From NCBI RefSeq assembly GCF_019264445.1, contig NZ_JAHVAB010000069.1, positions 46,523 to 110,522 on the forward strand: a stretch of DNA of 64,000 nt, read 5' to 3'. Position numbers and translations under genes: made by a program. Below, in pieces: positions 17,371 to 24,950 of the stretch. Every line of letters begins with the position of its first letter. Position 1 is the stretch's first letter. Origin of the DNA: Hydrogenophaga sp. GTDB lineage: Bacteria > Pseudomonadota > Gammaproteobacteria > Burkholderiales > Burkholderiaceae_C. The notes under the pieces were generated by a model. That model was not told the origin of the DNA. It saw only the letters and a list, made by a program, of their open reading frames with translations, and ran no database searches.

Positions 17371-18597
17371 ATGGACCGAAAGACCCGCATCGCCATCTCC
17401 GGCGCCGGCATCGGCGGGCTCACCGCAGCGCTGGCCCTGCTGCAGCGCGGCTTCGAGGTGGAGGTGTTTGAACAGGCGCGCGCGTTTGGCGAGGTGGGTG
17501 CAGGCATCCAGATCAGCGCCAACGGCACGCGCTGCCTGTTTGCGCTCGGCCTGCAGCAGGACATCCTGCGGTGCGCGAGCCAGCCCAGCGCCAAAGAAAT
17601 CCGGCACTGGAACAGCGGCAACACCTGGCGCCTGTTCGACCTGGGTGCCGAGTCGGTCGAGCGCTACGGCTCGCCCTACCTCATGATGCACCGCGCCGAC
17701 CTGCACAGCGTGCTGGTGCGCGCCATCCAGGCCCTGCGGCCCGAGGCGCTGCACCTGGGCGCGCGCCTCACCGACTTCACACAAGACGCCGACGGCGTGG
17801 CCCTGCGCTTTGAAGACGGATCGGCACGCCGGGCGCACGCCCTGATCGGTGCCGACGGTGTGCACTCGCGCGTGCGCCAGCGGCTGCACGGCGACGACGA
17901 CCCGCAGTACACCGGCTGCATGGCCTGGCGCGGCGTGATCCCGGCCGAGGCATTGCCCGCACACCTGCGGCGCCCGGTCGGCACCAACTGGGTCGGGCCG
18001 GGCGCGCACGTCATCACCTACCCGCTGCGCAACGGCGAGCTGATGAACTTTGTGGGCATCGTCGAGCGCGCGGCCTGGCAAAAGGAGTCGTGGACCGAGC
18101 AGGGCACGATGGACGAATGCCTGGCCGACTTCAATGGCTGGCACGCCGATGTGCTGGGCATGATCGAGCGCCTGGGCCGGCCCTTCAAATGGGCGCTGAT
18201 GGGCCGCGATCCCCTGCCCCGCTGGGGAATGGCGCGCGTCACGCTGCTGGGGGATGCCTGCCACCCCACCCTGCCCTTCCTGGCGCAGGGCGCCATGATG
18301 GCCATCGAGGACGGCGTGGTGCTGGCGCGCTGCATCGACGGCTGCCCCGATGACGTGGCCACGGCGCTGCAGCGCTACGAACGGCTGCGCCAGACCCGCA
18401 CCGCCGCCATCGTGCTGAAGTCCGCCGAGAACGCGCGGCGATTCCACAACCCCGCGCTCGCCTCCACGCAGGGTGCGGACACCTACATCGAGACCGAATG
18501 GGCACCCGAGAAGGTGCGTGCCCGCTACGACTGGCTGTTCGAGTACGACGCGCTGTCGGTGGATGTGGGCGCACAGGCGCTGGCAGAGGCGGCATGA
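17371..18597 (+). CDS. FAD-dependent aromatic hydroxylase (3-hydroxybenzoate 6-hydroxylase/salicylate hydroxylase-like)
   Basis: A 408-residue class A flavoprotein monooxygenase. The FAD-binding GAGIGG is at residues 11-16, the middle DG motif in LIGADGVHSRVR, and the GD motif in VTLLGDACHPTLPFLAQG. These enzymes insert one oxygen into a phenolic acid using NAD(P)H. The overall pattern best fits the 3-hydroxybenzoate 6-hydroxylase/salicylate hydroxylase group, so gentisate or catechol could be the product; no ring-cleavage dioxygenase is in the window. The ATG at 17371 was chosen over an upstream in-frame ATG because the FAD motif then starts at the usual distance. Expression is likely controlled by the divergent LysR protein. 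Confidence 0.9.
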   Translation: MDRKTRIAISGAGIGGLTAALALLQRGFEVEVFEQARAFGEVGAGIQISANGTRCLFALGLQQDILRCASQPSAKEIRHWNSGNTWRLFDLGAESVERYGSPYLMMHRADLHSVLVRAIQALRPEALHLGARLTDFTQDADGVALRFEDGSARRAHALIGADGVHSRVRQRLHGDDDPQYTGCMAWRGVIPAEALPAHLRRPVGTNWVGPGAHVITYPLRNGELMNFVGIVERAAWQKESWTEQGTMDECLADFNGWHADVLGMIERLGRPFKWALMGRDPLPRWGMARVTLLGDACHPTLPFLAQGAMMAIEDGVVLARCIDGCPDDVATALQRYERLRQTRTAAIVLKSAENARRFHNPALASTQGADTYIETEWAPEKVRARYDWLFEYDALSVDVGAQALAEAA

Positions 18598-18641
18598 CAA
18601 ATAGCACCTGTCCGCCACCTCGTCAAGGGAGCTTCCGCTAA

Positions 18642-18655
18642 GTTGCAACGTCAAC
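18642..18655. promoter_or_regulatory. Candidate MarR operator 2 (GTTG-N6-CAAC)
   Basis: GTTGCAACGTCAAC, 124 bases before the binding-protein gene. It is 40 bases (centre to centre) from operator 3, about four helical turns, which would suit cooperative binding. Confidence 0.55.
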
Positions 18656-18681
18656 TCAATACTGGCATCGTTCCCATCTGA

Positions 18682-18695
18682 GTTGCTATTGCAAC
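18682..18695. promoter_or_regulatory. Candidate MarR operator 3 (GTTG-N6-CAAC)
   Basis: GTTGCTATTGCAAC, 84 bases before the start of the TRAP binding protein and in the likely promoter region of the binding protein-Rieske-reductase transcript. Confidence 0.6.
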
Positions 18696-18778
18696 CAAAT
18701 TGACTGAAGGCCGACCCAGAATCGACCGCAGTGCGACCGGTACCGAAGACACCGTTTCATCCACCACAGGAGACAGAC

Positions 18779-19828
18779 ATGATTCAACGACGCACCCTGC
18801 TCAAGACGGGCACGGCCATCGCCCTGGGCACCCCCGCCTTTCTTTCCCACGCGCAGCAGGTCGTGACGCTGAAGTTCCACACCTTCATGGCGCCCACGTC
18901 CAACGTCTGGCTGCTCATGCTCAAGCCCTGGATGGAGAAGGTGGAGAAGGAGTCGGGCGGCCGCATCAAGTTCGAGGGCTACCCGGCCATGCAGCTGGGC
19001 GGCACGCCACCCCAGCTCTACGACCAGGCCCGCGATGGCGTGGCCGACATCATCTGGACCCTGCCCGGCTACTCGGCAGGCCGCTTCCCGCGCGGCGAGG
19101 TGTTCGAAATGCCGTTCATGATGACCGAGGCCAAAGCCACCTCGCGCGCCTACTGGGAGTACATCCAGACCAACGCGCCCGACGAGTTCAAGGACACCAA
19201 GGTGCTGGCGTTGCATGTGCACGGGCGGGGGGTGTTCCACAGTGCCGACAAGCTCATCAAGTCGCCCGCCGACCTCAAGGGCATGAAGGTGCGTGCGCCC
19301 AGCCGCCCGGTGACCAGCATGCTCGCTTCGCTGGGCGCCACACCCGTGCCGCTGCCGCTGCCCGCCACCCCGGATGCGCTGTCCAAAGGCGTGATCACCG
19401 GCCTGGCCATGCCGTGGGACGTGGTGCCATCGGTCAAGGTGCACGAGCTCACCAAGTTCCACAGCGAGTTCCCGGCCAGCAGCCCCGCGCTCTACACCGG
19501 CACCTTCGTGATGGCCATGAACCGGGCGAAGTACGACAGCCTGCCGCCCGATCTGAAGCAGGTGATCGACGCGAACTCCGGTATCGAAACCTCGGCACTG
19601 TTTGGCAAGACCACGCAGGACAGCGACGCGATCGGCCTCAAGGCCGCGAAGGACCGGGGCAACACGATCATCACCATCGGCGCGGCCGAGACGCAGGAGT
19701 TCATCAAGCTGTCGTCGCACGTGGAAGAAGCGTGGGTGGCCGACATGAACAAGCGCGGCTTTGACGGCCCCAAGCTGCTGGCCTCGGCCAAGTCGCTGAT
19801 CGCCAAGCATTCCAAGAGCGGCGCGTAA
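18779..19828 (+). CDS. TRAP-type transporter substrate-binding protein (DctP family), no membrane subunits nearby
   Basis: A 349-residue periplasmic binding protein. The start MIQRRTLLKTG with the hydrophobic run to HAQQ is a twin-arginine-type signal. The body has DctP family features (YPAMQLGGTPPQLYDQARDG, GRGVFHSADKLIKSPADLKG, ALYTGTFVMAMNRAKYD). It captures an organic acid for import. No DctQ or DctM gene lies in the window, so it must use permease subunits encoded elsewhere or serve as a sensor. It is first in a transcription unit with the Rieske oxygenase (36-base gap), so its ligand is probably the pathway substrate. An AGGAG-like site precedes the ATG. Confidence 0.92.
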   Translation: MIQRRTLLKTGTAIALGTPAFLSHAQQVVTLKFHTFMAPTSNVWLLMLKPWMEKVEKESGGRIKFEGYPAMQLGGTPPQLYDQARDGVADIIWTLPGYSAGRFPRGEVFEMPFMMTEAKATSRAYWEYIQTNAPDEFKDTKVLALHVHGRGVFHSADKLIKSPADLKGMKVRAPSRPVTSMLASLGATPVPLPLPATPDALSKGVITGLAMPWDVVPSVKVHELTKFHSEFPASSPALYTGTFVMAMNRAKYDSLPPDLKQVIDANSGIETSALFGKTTQDSDAIGLKAAKDRGNTIITIGAAETQEFIKLSSHVEEAWVADMNKRGFDGPKLLASAKSLIAKHSKSGA

Positions 19829-19864
19829 CACGCCGCGGCATCCCAAGAGAGACAGGAGACCCCC

Positions 19865-20956
19865 ATGTTCGTCCTCAACACCTGGTACATCGCCGCCTGG
19901 AGCGAAGATGTGGCCGACAAGCCTTTCCCGCGCCGCATCTGCAACGAGGCCATCGTGTTCTTCCGCGACAAGCACAGCGGCAAGATCGCCGCGCTGGCCG
20001 ACATGTGCTGCCACCGCGGCGCCCCGCTCTCGCTGGGCACGGTGGTCGAGGAGGGCCTGGAGTGCGGCTACCACGGCGTGGTGCACGACTGCTCGGGCAA
20101 ATGTGTGCACATCCCGGGGCAGGACCGCATTCCCGAGAAGGCCCGCGTGCGCGCCTACCCGGTGGTGGAGAAGAACGAGTTCATCTGGATCTGGATGGGC
20201 GACCCGGCACTGGCCGACGAGAGCCTGATCGTCGACTACCCGTACAACGACGACCACAAGAACTGGCCCCACAAGCACGGCTTCTATCACATCAAGTCGG
20301 GCTACATGCTGATGGTCGACAACCTGATGGACCTCACCCACCTGGGCTATGTGCACAAGACCACCATCGGCGGCAACCCGATGACGCACGTGAAGGCCGA
20401 GATGGACGTCACACGCGACGAGAAGAGCCTGAAGTACGTGCGCTGGATGATCAACTCCGTGCCGCCACCCACCTACACCAAGGCGGTGGACTTCGGCGGC
20501 AGCAACGTCGACCGCTGGCAGGAGTTCGCGTTCTCCGCGCCGAGCAACATCCTGCAGTGGAGCGGCGCGGTCAAGACCGGCACCGGCGCGCGCGAGCACA
20601 ACCGCCGCGAGGGCGGCTTCTCGCTGCGCATCTTCCACGGCCTCACGCCCGAGACCGAGAACACCTGCTTCTACTTCTTCACGCCGGCCAACGGCTACAA
20701 GCAGGACGATCCGCAGGCCACCGAGCTGCTGTTCGACCACATCGCCGAAGCGTTCATGGAAGACAAGATCTTCTGCGAGGGGCAGCAGGCGAACATCGAC
20801 GAGAAGGGCGAGGCCCACTTGGTCGACATGGTGTGCGATGCCACGCGCGTGCAGCTGCGCCGCATCATCAAGCGCATGTTCGACGAAGAACAGACCCAGG
20901 CCGTGCCCGTGAGCGCCCCCACGCGCCACGAGATTCCCATCAGCGTGGCCAAGTGA
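19865..20956 (+). CDS. Rieske non-heme iron oxygenase, alpha subunit (VanA-like)
   Basis: A 363-residue oxygenase. The N-terminal Rieske domain ligands are C48-x-H50 and C67-x2-H70. The mononuclear iron site is N153, D156-x2-H159-x4-H164 plus a later acidic residue. Size and layout match the VanA/dicamba O-demethylase group, single-component homotrimeric oxygenases that O-demethylate or hydroxylate aromatic acids. The electron-transfer partner is the next gene, 31 bases downstream. The substrate is unknown: the sequence is clearly of the family, but I cannot assign it to vanillate, and none of the usual vanillate genes other than a VanB-like reductase is adjacent. Confidence 0.92.
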   Translation: MFVLNTWYIAAWSEDVADKPFPRRICNEAIVFFRDKHSGKIAALADMCCHRGAPLSLGTVVEEGLECGYHGVVHDCSGKCVHIPGQDRIPEKARVRAYPVVEKNEFIWIWMGDPALADESLIVDYPYNDDHKNWPHKHGFYHIKSGYMLMVDNLMDLTHLGYVHKTTIGGNPMTHVKAEMDVTRDEKSLKYVRWMINSVPPPTYTKAVDFGGSNVDRWQEFAFSAPSNILQWSGAVKTGTGAREHNRREGGFSLRIFHGLTPETENTCFYFFTPANGYKQDDPQATELLFDHIAEAFMEDKIFCEGQQANIDEKGEAHLVDMVCDATRVQLRRIIKRMFDEEQTQAVPVSAPTRHEIPISVAK

Positions 20957-20987
20957 TCCGGCGGGCCTGGATGCCCGCCCACCCTTC

Positions 20988-21935
20988 ATGACGCTTCTTG
21001 ACCTTCAGATCACCGAGCGGCGCGTGGTGGCGCAGGGCATCGTGAGCCTGGAGCTGCGCGACCCGCAGCGCCGGCCGCTGCCCGCGTTCACCGCAGGCGC
21101 GCACATCGACGTGCACATCACCCCCGTGATCACGCGCCAGTACTCGCTGTGCAACGCGCCCACCGACACCGACCGCTATGTGCTGGGCATCCTGCTGGAG
21201 CCCAACTCCCGCGGCGGCTCGGCGGCCATGCACCAGCGCTTTGCGCAGGGCGACACGATCACCGTGGGCACACCGCGCAACCTCTTTGCGCTCGCCCCGG
21301 CCCGGCGCACGCTGCTGTTTGCCGGGGGCATCGGCATCACGCCCATGCTGAGCATGGCCGAGGCGCTGTGGCAGACGCACGAGGACTTCGAGCTCATCTA
21401 CTGCGCGCGCTCGGCCCGCCACGCCGCCTTTCTGGACCAGCTCACCGTGGCGCCGTACGCCGCACGCACGCGGCTGCACCTGGACGACGGCGCCCCCGAA
21501 CAACGCCTGCAGATGGACCGCCTCGCGCAGGAAGACCCGGCCGGCACGCACCTGTATGTGTGCGGCCCCAAGGGCTTCATCGAGCATGTCTGCCAGGCCG
21601 CCCGCGCACACGGCTGGCCCGAAGCCCACCTCCACGTCGAGCACTTCTCGGCTGTGTCTGCGGCCTCGGGCCAAGCCTTTTGCGTGGAGATTGCCTCGAC
21701 CGGTCAGCGCATCGAGATCGGCCCGCAGGCGTCGATCACCAGCGCGCTGGAGCGCCATGGCGTTTGCATTCCCGTGTCGTGTGAACAAGGCATCTGCGGC
21801 ACCTGTGTCACGCGCGTGGTCTCGGGGGACATCGAGCACCGCGACAGTTTCCTCACAGCTTCCGAGCGCAGCCGGGGTGACCAGATCACGCCGTGCTGTT
21901 CGCGCGGTCGCGGCACGCTGGTGCTGGACCTCTGA
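20988..21935 (+). CDS. Ferredoxin reductase component of the Rieske oxygenase (VanB-like)
   Basis: A 315-residue phthalate-dioxygenase-reductase type protein. A flavin domain with RQYSLCNAP is followed by a nucleotide-binding domain with GGIGITPMLSMAEAL and YVCGPKGF. The C-terminal plant-type [2Fe-2S] domain has C265-x4-C270-x2-C273-x29-C303. It passes electrons from NAD(P)H to the Rieske oxygenase encoded just upstream. The two genes are cotranscribed, and the next gene (marR) is convergent with it. Confidence 0.93.
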   Translation: MTLLDLQITERRVVAQGIVSLELRDPQRRPLPAFTAGAHIDVHITPVITRQYSLCNAPTDTDRYVLGILLEPNSRGGSAAMHQRFAQGDTITVGTPRNLFALAPARRTLLFAGGIGITPMLSMAEALWQTHEDFELIYCARSARHAAFLDQLTVAPYAARTRLHLDDGAPEQRLQMDRLAQEDPAGTHLYVCGPKGFIEHVCQAARAHGWPEAHLHVEHFSAVSAASGQAFCVEIASTGQRIEIGPQASITSALERHGVCIPVSCEQGICGTCVTRVVSGDIEHRDSFLTASERSRGDQITPCCSRGRGTLVLDL

Positions 21936-21971
21936 CCACAGGGCAGCGCCTTGAAAGCCGGCGGGCGCTCC

Positions 21972-22505
21972 TCAGGCCTTCTTCTTGCGCGCGACGGGGC
22001 TCTGCGCCTCGGCAGGTGGCTCGTACTCGTTGACGAAGGGGATGTTGGCCGTCGTGCGCACCAGCAGGTTCAGCAGCGTCTCGACTTCTTCGGCCGACAA
22101 GCCCTTGAGCAGGCGGCGCTCGCGCTCCAGCGCCGTGCGGATGATTTCGTCGTGAATCGCATAACCCTGCGGCGTGAGCTCCAGCGTGCGCCGGCGGGTG
22201 CTCTCGGGGTCTTCGTCGATGGAGAGGTAGCCCTTGGCTTCGAGCTTGCGCATCTCGCGGCTCACCGCCCCTTTGTCCAGGCCAATGATCTGGCAGATGC
22301 GCACTGGCGAGATGCGGGGCTCCACCGCCAGCATGGCCATGACGCGCCACTCGATGATGCCGATGTCGTAACGCTTGAGGTACAGGCGGGACGCCCCACT
22401 GGAGAGCTTGTTGGCCAGCACCGTGAAATAGAAGGTGACGTACCCCGAGAGGTTGAGCACCTTGCGCCCTTGTCGCACCGCCGTGTTGCCGCGCCGTGTC
22501 GCCAT
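21972..22505 (-). CDS. MarR-family transcriptional regulator of the catabolic island
   Basis: A 177-residue winged-helix protein. The DNA-binding part spans about residues 45-115 (IIEWRVMAMLAVEP, ICQIIGLDKGAVSREMRKLEAKG, then the wing with DPESTRRRTLELTPQG). The basic tail is PVARKKKA. The ATG at 22505 follows a GGAAAG site; a GTG at 22559 would add 18 residues but overlaps the operator. A GTTG-N6-CAAC dyad lies 47 bases upstream, so autoregulation is likely. It is placed between, and convergent with, the Rieske operon and the epoxide hydrolase gene whose promoters carry the same dyad. MarR proteins usually repress catabolic genes until a phenolic or CoA-ester ligand binds. Confidence 0.92.
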   Translation of the reverse strand: MATRRGNTAVRQGRKVLNLSGYVTFYFTVLANKLSSGASRLYLKRYDIGIIEWRVMAMLAVEPRISPVRICQIIGLDKGAVSREMRKLEAKGYLSIDEDPESTRRRTLELTPQGYAIHDEIIRTALERERRLLKGLSAEEVETLLNLLVRTTANIPFVNEYEPPAEAQSPVARKKKA

Positions 22506-22551
22506 CGTGAATCCACTTTCCGGGAGATTGAAACAGGCCGCTACTTTACCT

Positions 22552-22565
22552 GTTGCCACTGCAAC
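22552..22565. promoter_or_regulatory. Candidate MarR operator 4 (GTTG-N6-CAAC), marR promoter
   Basis: GTTGCCACTGCAAC, 47 bases before the marR ATG and next to a TAAAGT -10-like element on the minus strand. Position fits autorepression. Confidence 0.6.
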
Positions 22566-22583
22566 CCGGGCTCCTCCAGCGCC

Positions 22584-23711
22584 TTACAACGCCTGCGCGA
22601 AGGCCCGCAGATCGGCGCCCAGCAGGTCGGGCGCTTCGTACCCGGGAAAGTGCCCGCCGTGCGCGTAGTCGCTCCAGCGCTCCACGCGGTACACGCGCTC
22701 CACCAGCGAGCGCGGCGGCGCGGGAAAGGCCGGGTCGCGCATGGCGGCAATGGCCACCGGCACGTTCACCCGCCCGCCCTGCGGAAAGCCCGGTGCGCCC
22801 TCCACCGCCAGCCCCCGGTAGATCAGCGTGGCGGACGCTGCGGTACCGCTCACCAGCTGCAGCCAGGTGTTGAGCACGAGGCGGTCTTTCCAGGCGGGCT
22901 GGGCGATCTTCTCGCTGGCGCTGCCCAGGGCCGGGTCGGACCAGGCCATGAACTTCTCGGCCTGCCAGGCCATCAAGCCCACCGGACTGTCGGCCAGCAA
23001 GAAGGCCAGCGTGTGCGGCCGCGACGTCTGCTGGCGGAAGTACGCGCCGTCGTCCTCGAAGCGTTCACGAAAGCCGGCCAGCCATTGCTGCTCCTCGGGG
23101 CCCTGCACCGCGCCCGCCACGAAGCGCGGGCTGATCATGCTCATGTGAATGCCCGCCACCTCGGCCGGGAAGTCGTTGCCCAGCCAGCTCGCGAGGATGG
23201 ACCCCCAGTCGGAGCCGTGCGCCACATAGCGGGTGTAGCCCAGCACCCCGGTCATGAGCGCGTGCACCGCGTGCGCCATCGCGCGCGGGCCCATCAGCGT
23301 GGCGGTCTGTTCAGAAAACCCCGTGTTGGGCAACGACACCACCACCACGTCGTGGTCCCGCGCGAGCGCTTCGGCCACGTCCAGGTACTCCAGGTAGCTG
23401 CTGGGCCAGCCGTGCAGCAGCACCAGCGGAAGCCCCCGGTCGCCCTGGCCCCGGTGGTGCACAAAGTGCAGGCCGACGCCGCCGGCCTGCGCGCGGTACT
23501 GCGGCTGGCGGTTGAGCCGCTGCAGCTGGGCGGCGGCGTCAAAGCCATGCAGCCAATGGTCCACCAGCCCACGCAGGCCGGCCTCGTCCATGCCCATCTT
23601 CCAGGGCTCACCGCCCGGCAGGCGCGGCCATTCGTAGCCTTCAAGCCGCTGGGTGATGCGGTCGGTCATGGCCTGCGGCACGTCTATCTGAAATGCATCG
23701 GCTTGCGTCAT
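22584..23711 (-). CDS. Epoxide hydrolase (EHN-domain alpha/beta hydrolase)
   Basis: A 375-residue protein with the N-terminal EHN domain (residues about 5-110, with YEWPRLPGGEPWKMG) typical of microsomal-type and fungal epoxide hydrolases. The alpha/beta core follows: oxyanion motif HGWP at 100-103, nucleophile Asp168 in HGSDWGS, and C-terminal HGGHFPGYEAPD with the catalytic His. It would open an epoxide or arene oxide to a diol. It is divergent from gloA; both share a 171-base promoter region with three MarR dyads. The ATG at 23711 lies behind a weak GAGACACC-type leader. Confidence 0.9.
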   Translation of the reverse strand: MTQADAFQIDVPQAMTDRITQRLEGYEWPRLPGGEPWKMGMDEAGLRGLVDHWLHGFDAAAQLQRLNRQPQYRAQAGGVGLHFVHHRGQGDRGLPLVLLHGWPSSYLEYLDVAEALARDHDVVVVSLPNTGFSEQTATLMGPRAMAHAVHALMTGVLGYTRYVAHGSDWGSILASWLGNDFPAEVAGIHMSMISPRFVAGAVQGPEEQQWLAGFRERFEDDGAYFRQQTSRPHTLAFLLADSPVGLMAWQAEKFMAWSDPALGSASEKIAQPAWKDRLVLNTWLQLVSGTAASATLIYRGLAVEGAPGFPQGGRVNVPVAIAAMRDPAFPAPPRSLVERVYRVERWSDYAHGGHFPGYEAPDLLGADLRAFAQAL

Positions 23712-23747
23712 GGTGTCTCCTCGGTCTTTGGCGGAAATGCCCACATT

Positions 23748-23761
23748 GTTGACATGACAAC
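23748..23761. promoter_or_regulatory. Candidate MarR operator 5 (GTTG-N6-CAAC)
   Basis: GTTGACATGACAAC. It covers the -10 element of the leftward epoxide hydrolase promoter. It is 41 bases from operator 6 (start to start). Confidence 0.65.
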
Positions 23762-23782
23762 CCGTGAACACAAGTCAGTCAA
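23754..23782 (-). promoter_or_regulatory. Predicted promoter of the epoxide hydrolase gene
   Basis: On the minus strand, TTGACT (23777-23782), a 17-base spacer and TGTCAT (23754-23759). Transcription would start near 23747, giving a leader of about 36 bases. The -10 is inside operator 5, so MarR binding should block RNA polymerase. Confidence 0.5.
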
Positions 23783-23788
23783 AACACG

Positions 23789-23802
23789 GTTGACATGGCA
23801 AC
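23789..23802. promoter_or_regulatory. Candidate MarR operator 6 (GTTG-N6-CAAC)
   Basis: GTTGACATGGCAAC. It contains the TTGACA -35 box of the rightward gloA promoter. Confidence 0.65.
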
Positions 23803-23818
23803 TCACAATCGTTAGGCT
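23790..23818 (+). promoter_or_regulatory. Predicted promoter of the gloA-GST transcript
   Basis: A consensus -35 box TTGACA (23790-23795), a 17-base spacer and TAGGCT (23813-23818). Transcription would start near 23826, within operator 7, so the promoter is bracketed by two dyads. Confidence 0.55.
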
Positions 23819-23822
23819 TTGA

Positions 23823-23836
23823 GTTGATACTGCAAC
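23823..23836. promoter_or_regulatory. Candidate MarR operator 7 (GTTG-N6-CAAC)
   Basis: GTTGATACTGCAAC, embedded in the longer dyad GAGTTG...CAACTC. It lies at the predicted start point of the gloA transcript and is the most symmetric of the seven. Confidence 0.65.
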
Positions 23837-23882
23837 TCAAAGGCAGAAATCGAACCACGATGAACCCCGACGGAGACGACAC

Positions 23883-24302
23883 ATGACCTCTTCCACCACC
23901 CCGCACCGCGTGATGCACACCATGATCCGCGTGCGCGACCTCGACGCCTCGCTCGACTTCTACACGCGCCTGCTCGGCATGAAGCTGCTGCGCCGCAAGG
24001 ACTACCCCGAGGGCCGTTTCTCGCTGGCCTTCGTGGGCTACGGCGCCGAGATCGACCACGCCGTGATCGAGCTCACCCACAACTGGGACCAGCCCACCGA
24101 CTACGACCTGGGCAACGGCTACGGCCACATCGCCATCGCCGTGGAAGACATCTACAAGGTGTGCGACGAGCTCAAGGCCAAAGGCGCCAAGGTCATCCGC
24201 GAGGCGGGCCCCATGAAGAACGACACCCTGGTGCTGGCCTTTCTGCAAGACCCTGATGGCTACAAGATCGAGCTGATCGACGCCAAGACCGTGGCCGCCT
24301 GA
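23883..24302 (+). CDS. gloA: Lactoylglutathione lyase (glyoxalase I)
   Basis: A 139-residue glyoxalase I of the short bacterial type. All four metal ligands are present: H12, E63, H82, E130. The family segments RDLDASLDFYTRLLGMKLL and PDGYKIELI are clear. It isomerises the hemithioacetal of methylglyoxal and glutathione. Its place in a MarR-controlled catabolic unit, directly before a glutathione transferase gene (11-base gap), suggests either detoxification of an aldehyde formed by the pathway or a specialised glutathione-conjugate substrate (inference). The second ATG of the frame at residue 11 would remove the first beta strand, so the first is preferred. Confidence 0.93.
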   Translation: MTSSTTPHRVMHTMIRVRDLDASLDFYTRLLGMKLLRRKDYPEGRFSLAFVGYGAEIDHAVIELTHNWDQPTDYDLGNGYGHIAIAVEDIYKVCDELKAKGAKVIREAGPMKNDTLVLAFLQDPDGYKIELIDAKTVAA

Positions 24303-24313
24303 GGAGCCCCGAC

Positions 24314-24934
24314 ATGATCGACTTCTACACCTGGCCAGGCCCCAACAGCCGCAAGGCGCAGATCATGCTGGAGGAAGCCGGCGCCGAGTACACGGTGCGC
24401 ACCGTGGACATCACGAAGGGCGAGCAGTTCGCGCCCGCCTTCCTGAAGATCTCGCCCAACAACAAGATCCCGGCCATCGTCGACCACACGCCCACCGGGC
24501 CGGTGGCGGTGTTCGAAACCGCCGCCATCCTGCTCTACCTGGCCGAGGCATCGGGGCGCCTGCTGCCCACCGAGCCCGCCGCGCGCGCCAACACCATGGC
24601 GTGGCTCATCTGGGGCACCAGCAGCCTGGGCGGTGCGCTGCCACAGCTGCACCACTTTGTGGACGCACCCGAGCAGCTGCCCTCGGCCATCGAGCGCTTC
24701 ACCAGCGACTGCGTGCGCATGTTCAAGGTGCAGGAAAAGCGCCTGTCGGAAGTCGAATTCCTGGCGGGCAACTACTCCGTGGCCGACATCCCGTCGTTCT
24801 GCTCCACCGCCGGTTGGCTCAAACGCGTGAAAGACCTCTCCCGAGGCGCGCTGGGCGACACCCCTGCCACCGACCGCTGGCTCAAGGCCGTGGGCGAGCG
24901 CGCGGCGGTGCGCAAGGTGATGGCAGGCGGCTGA
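24314..24934 (+). CDS. Glutathione S-transferase family protein (YfcG/Nu-like)
   Basis: A 206-residue GST. The N-terminal thioredoxin-like domain (1-80) has the active-site region YTWPGPNSRKAQIMLEEAG, the cis-proline NNKIPAIVD, and the glutathione-binding VFETAAILLYLAE. The helical C-terminal domain includes FLAGNYSVADIPSFC, the N-capping box. The opening resembles the disulfide-bond reductase group (YfcG, YghU) more than dehalogenating GSTs. It is cotranscribed with gloA under the MarR dyads, so a glutathione-dependent step of the island is expected. Confidence 0.9.
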   Translation: MIDFYTWPGPNSRKAQIMLEEAGAEYTVRTVDITKGEQFAPAFLKISPNNKIPAIVDHTPTGPVAVFETAAILLYLAEASGRLLPTEPAARANTMAWLIWGTSSLGGALPQLHHFVDAPEQLPSAIERFTSDCVRMFKVQEKRLSEVEFLAGNYSVADIPSFCSTAGWLKRVKDLSRGALGDTPATDRWLKAVGERAAVRKVMAGG

Positions 24935-24950
24935 GCAAGGCAGCGCCGCG

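Noticed and set aside
19865..21935. Assignment as vanAB (vanillate demethylase)
   Set aside because: Family membership is clear, but the other genes of the unit do not fit a vanillate cluster, and sequence alone does not fix the substrate.
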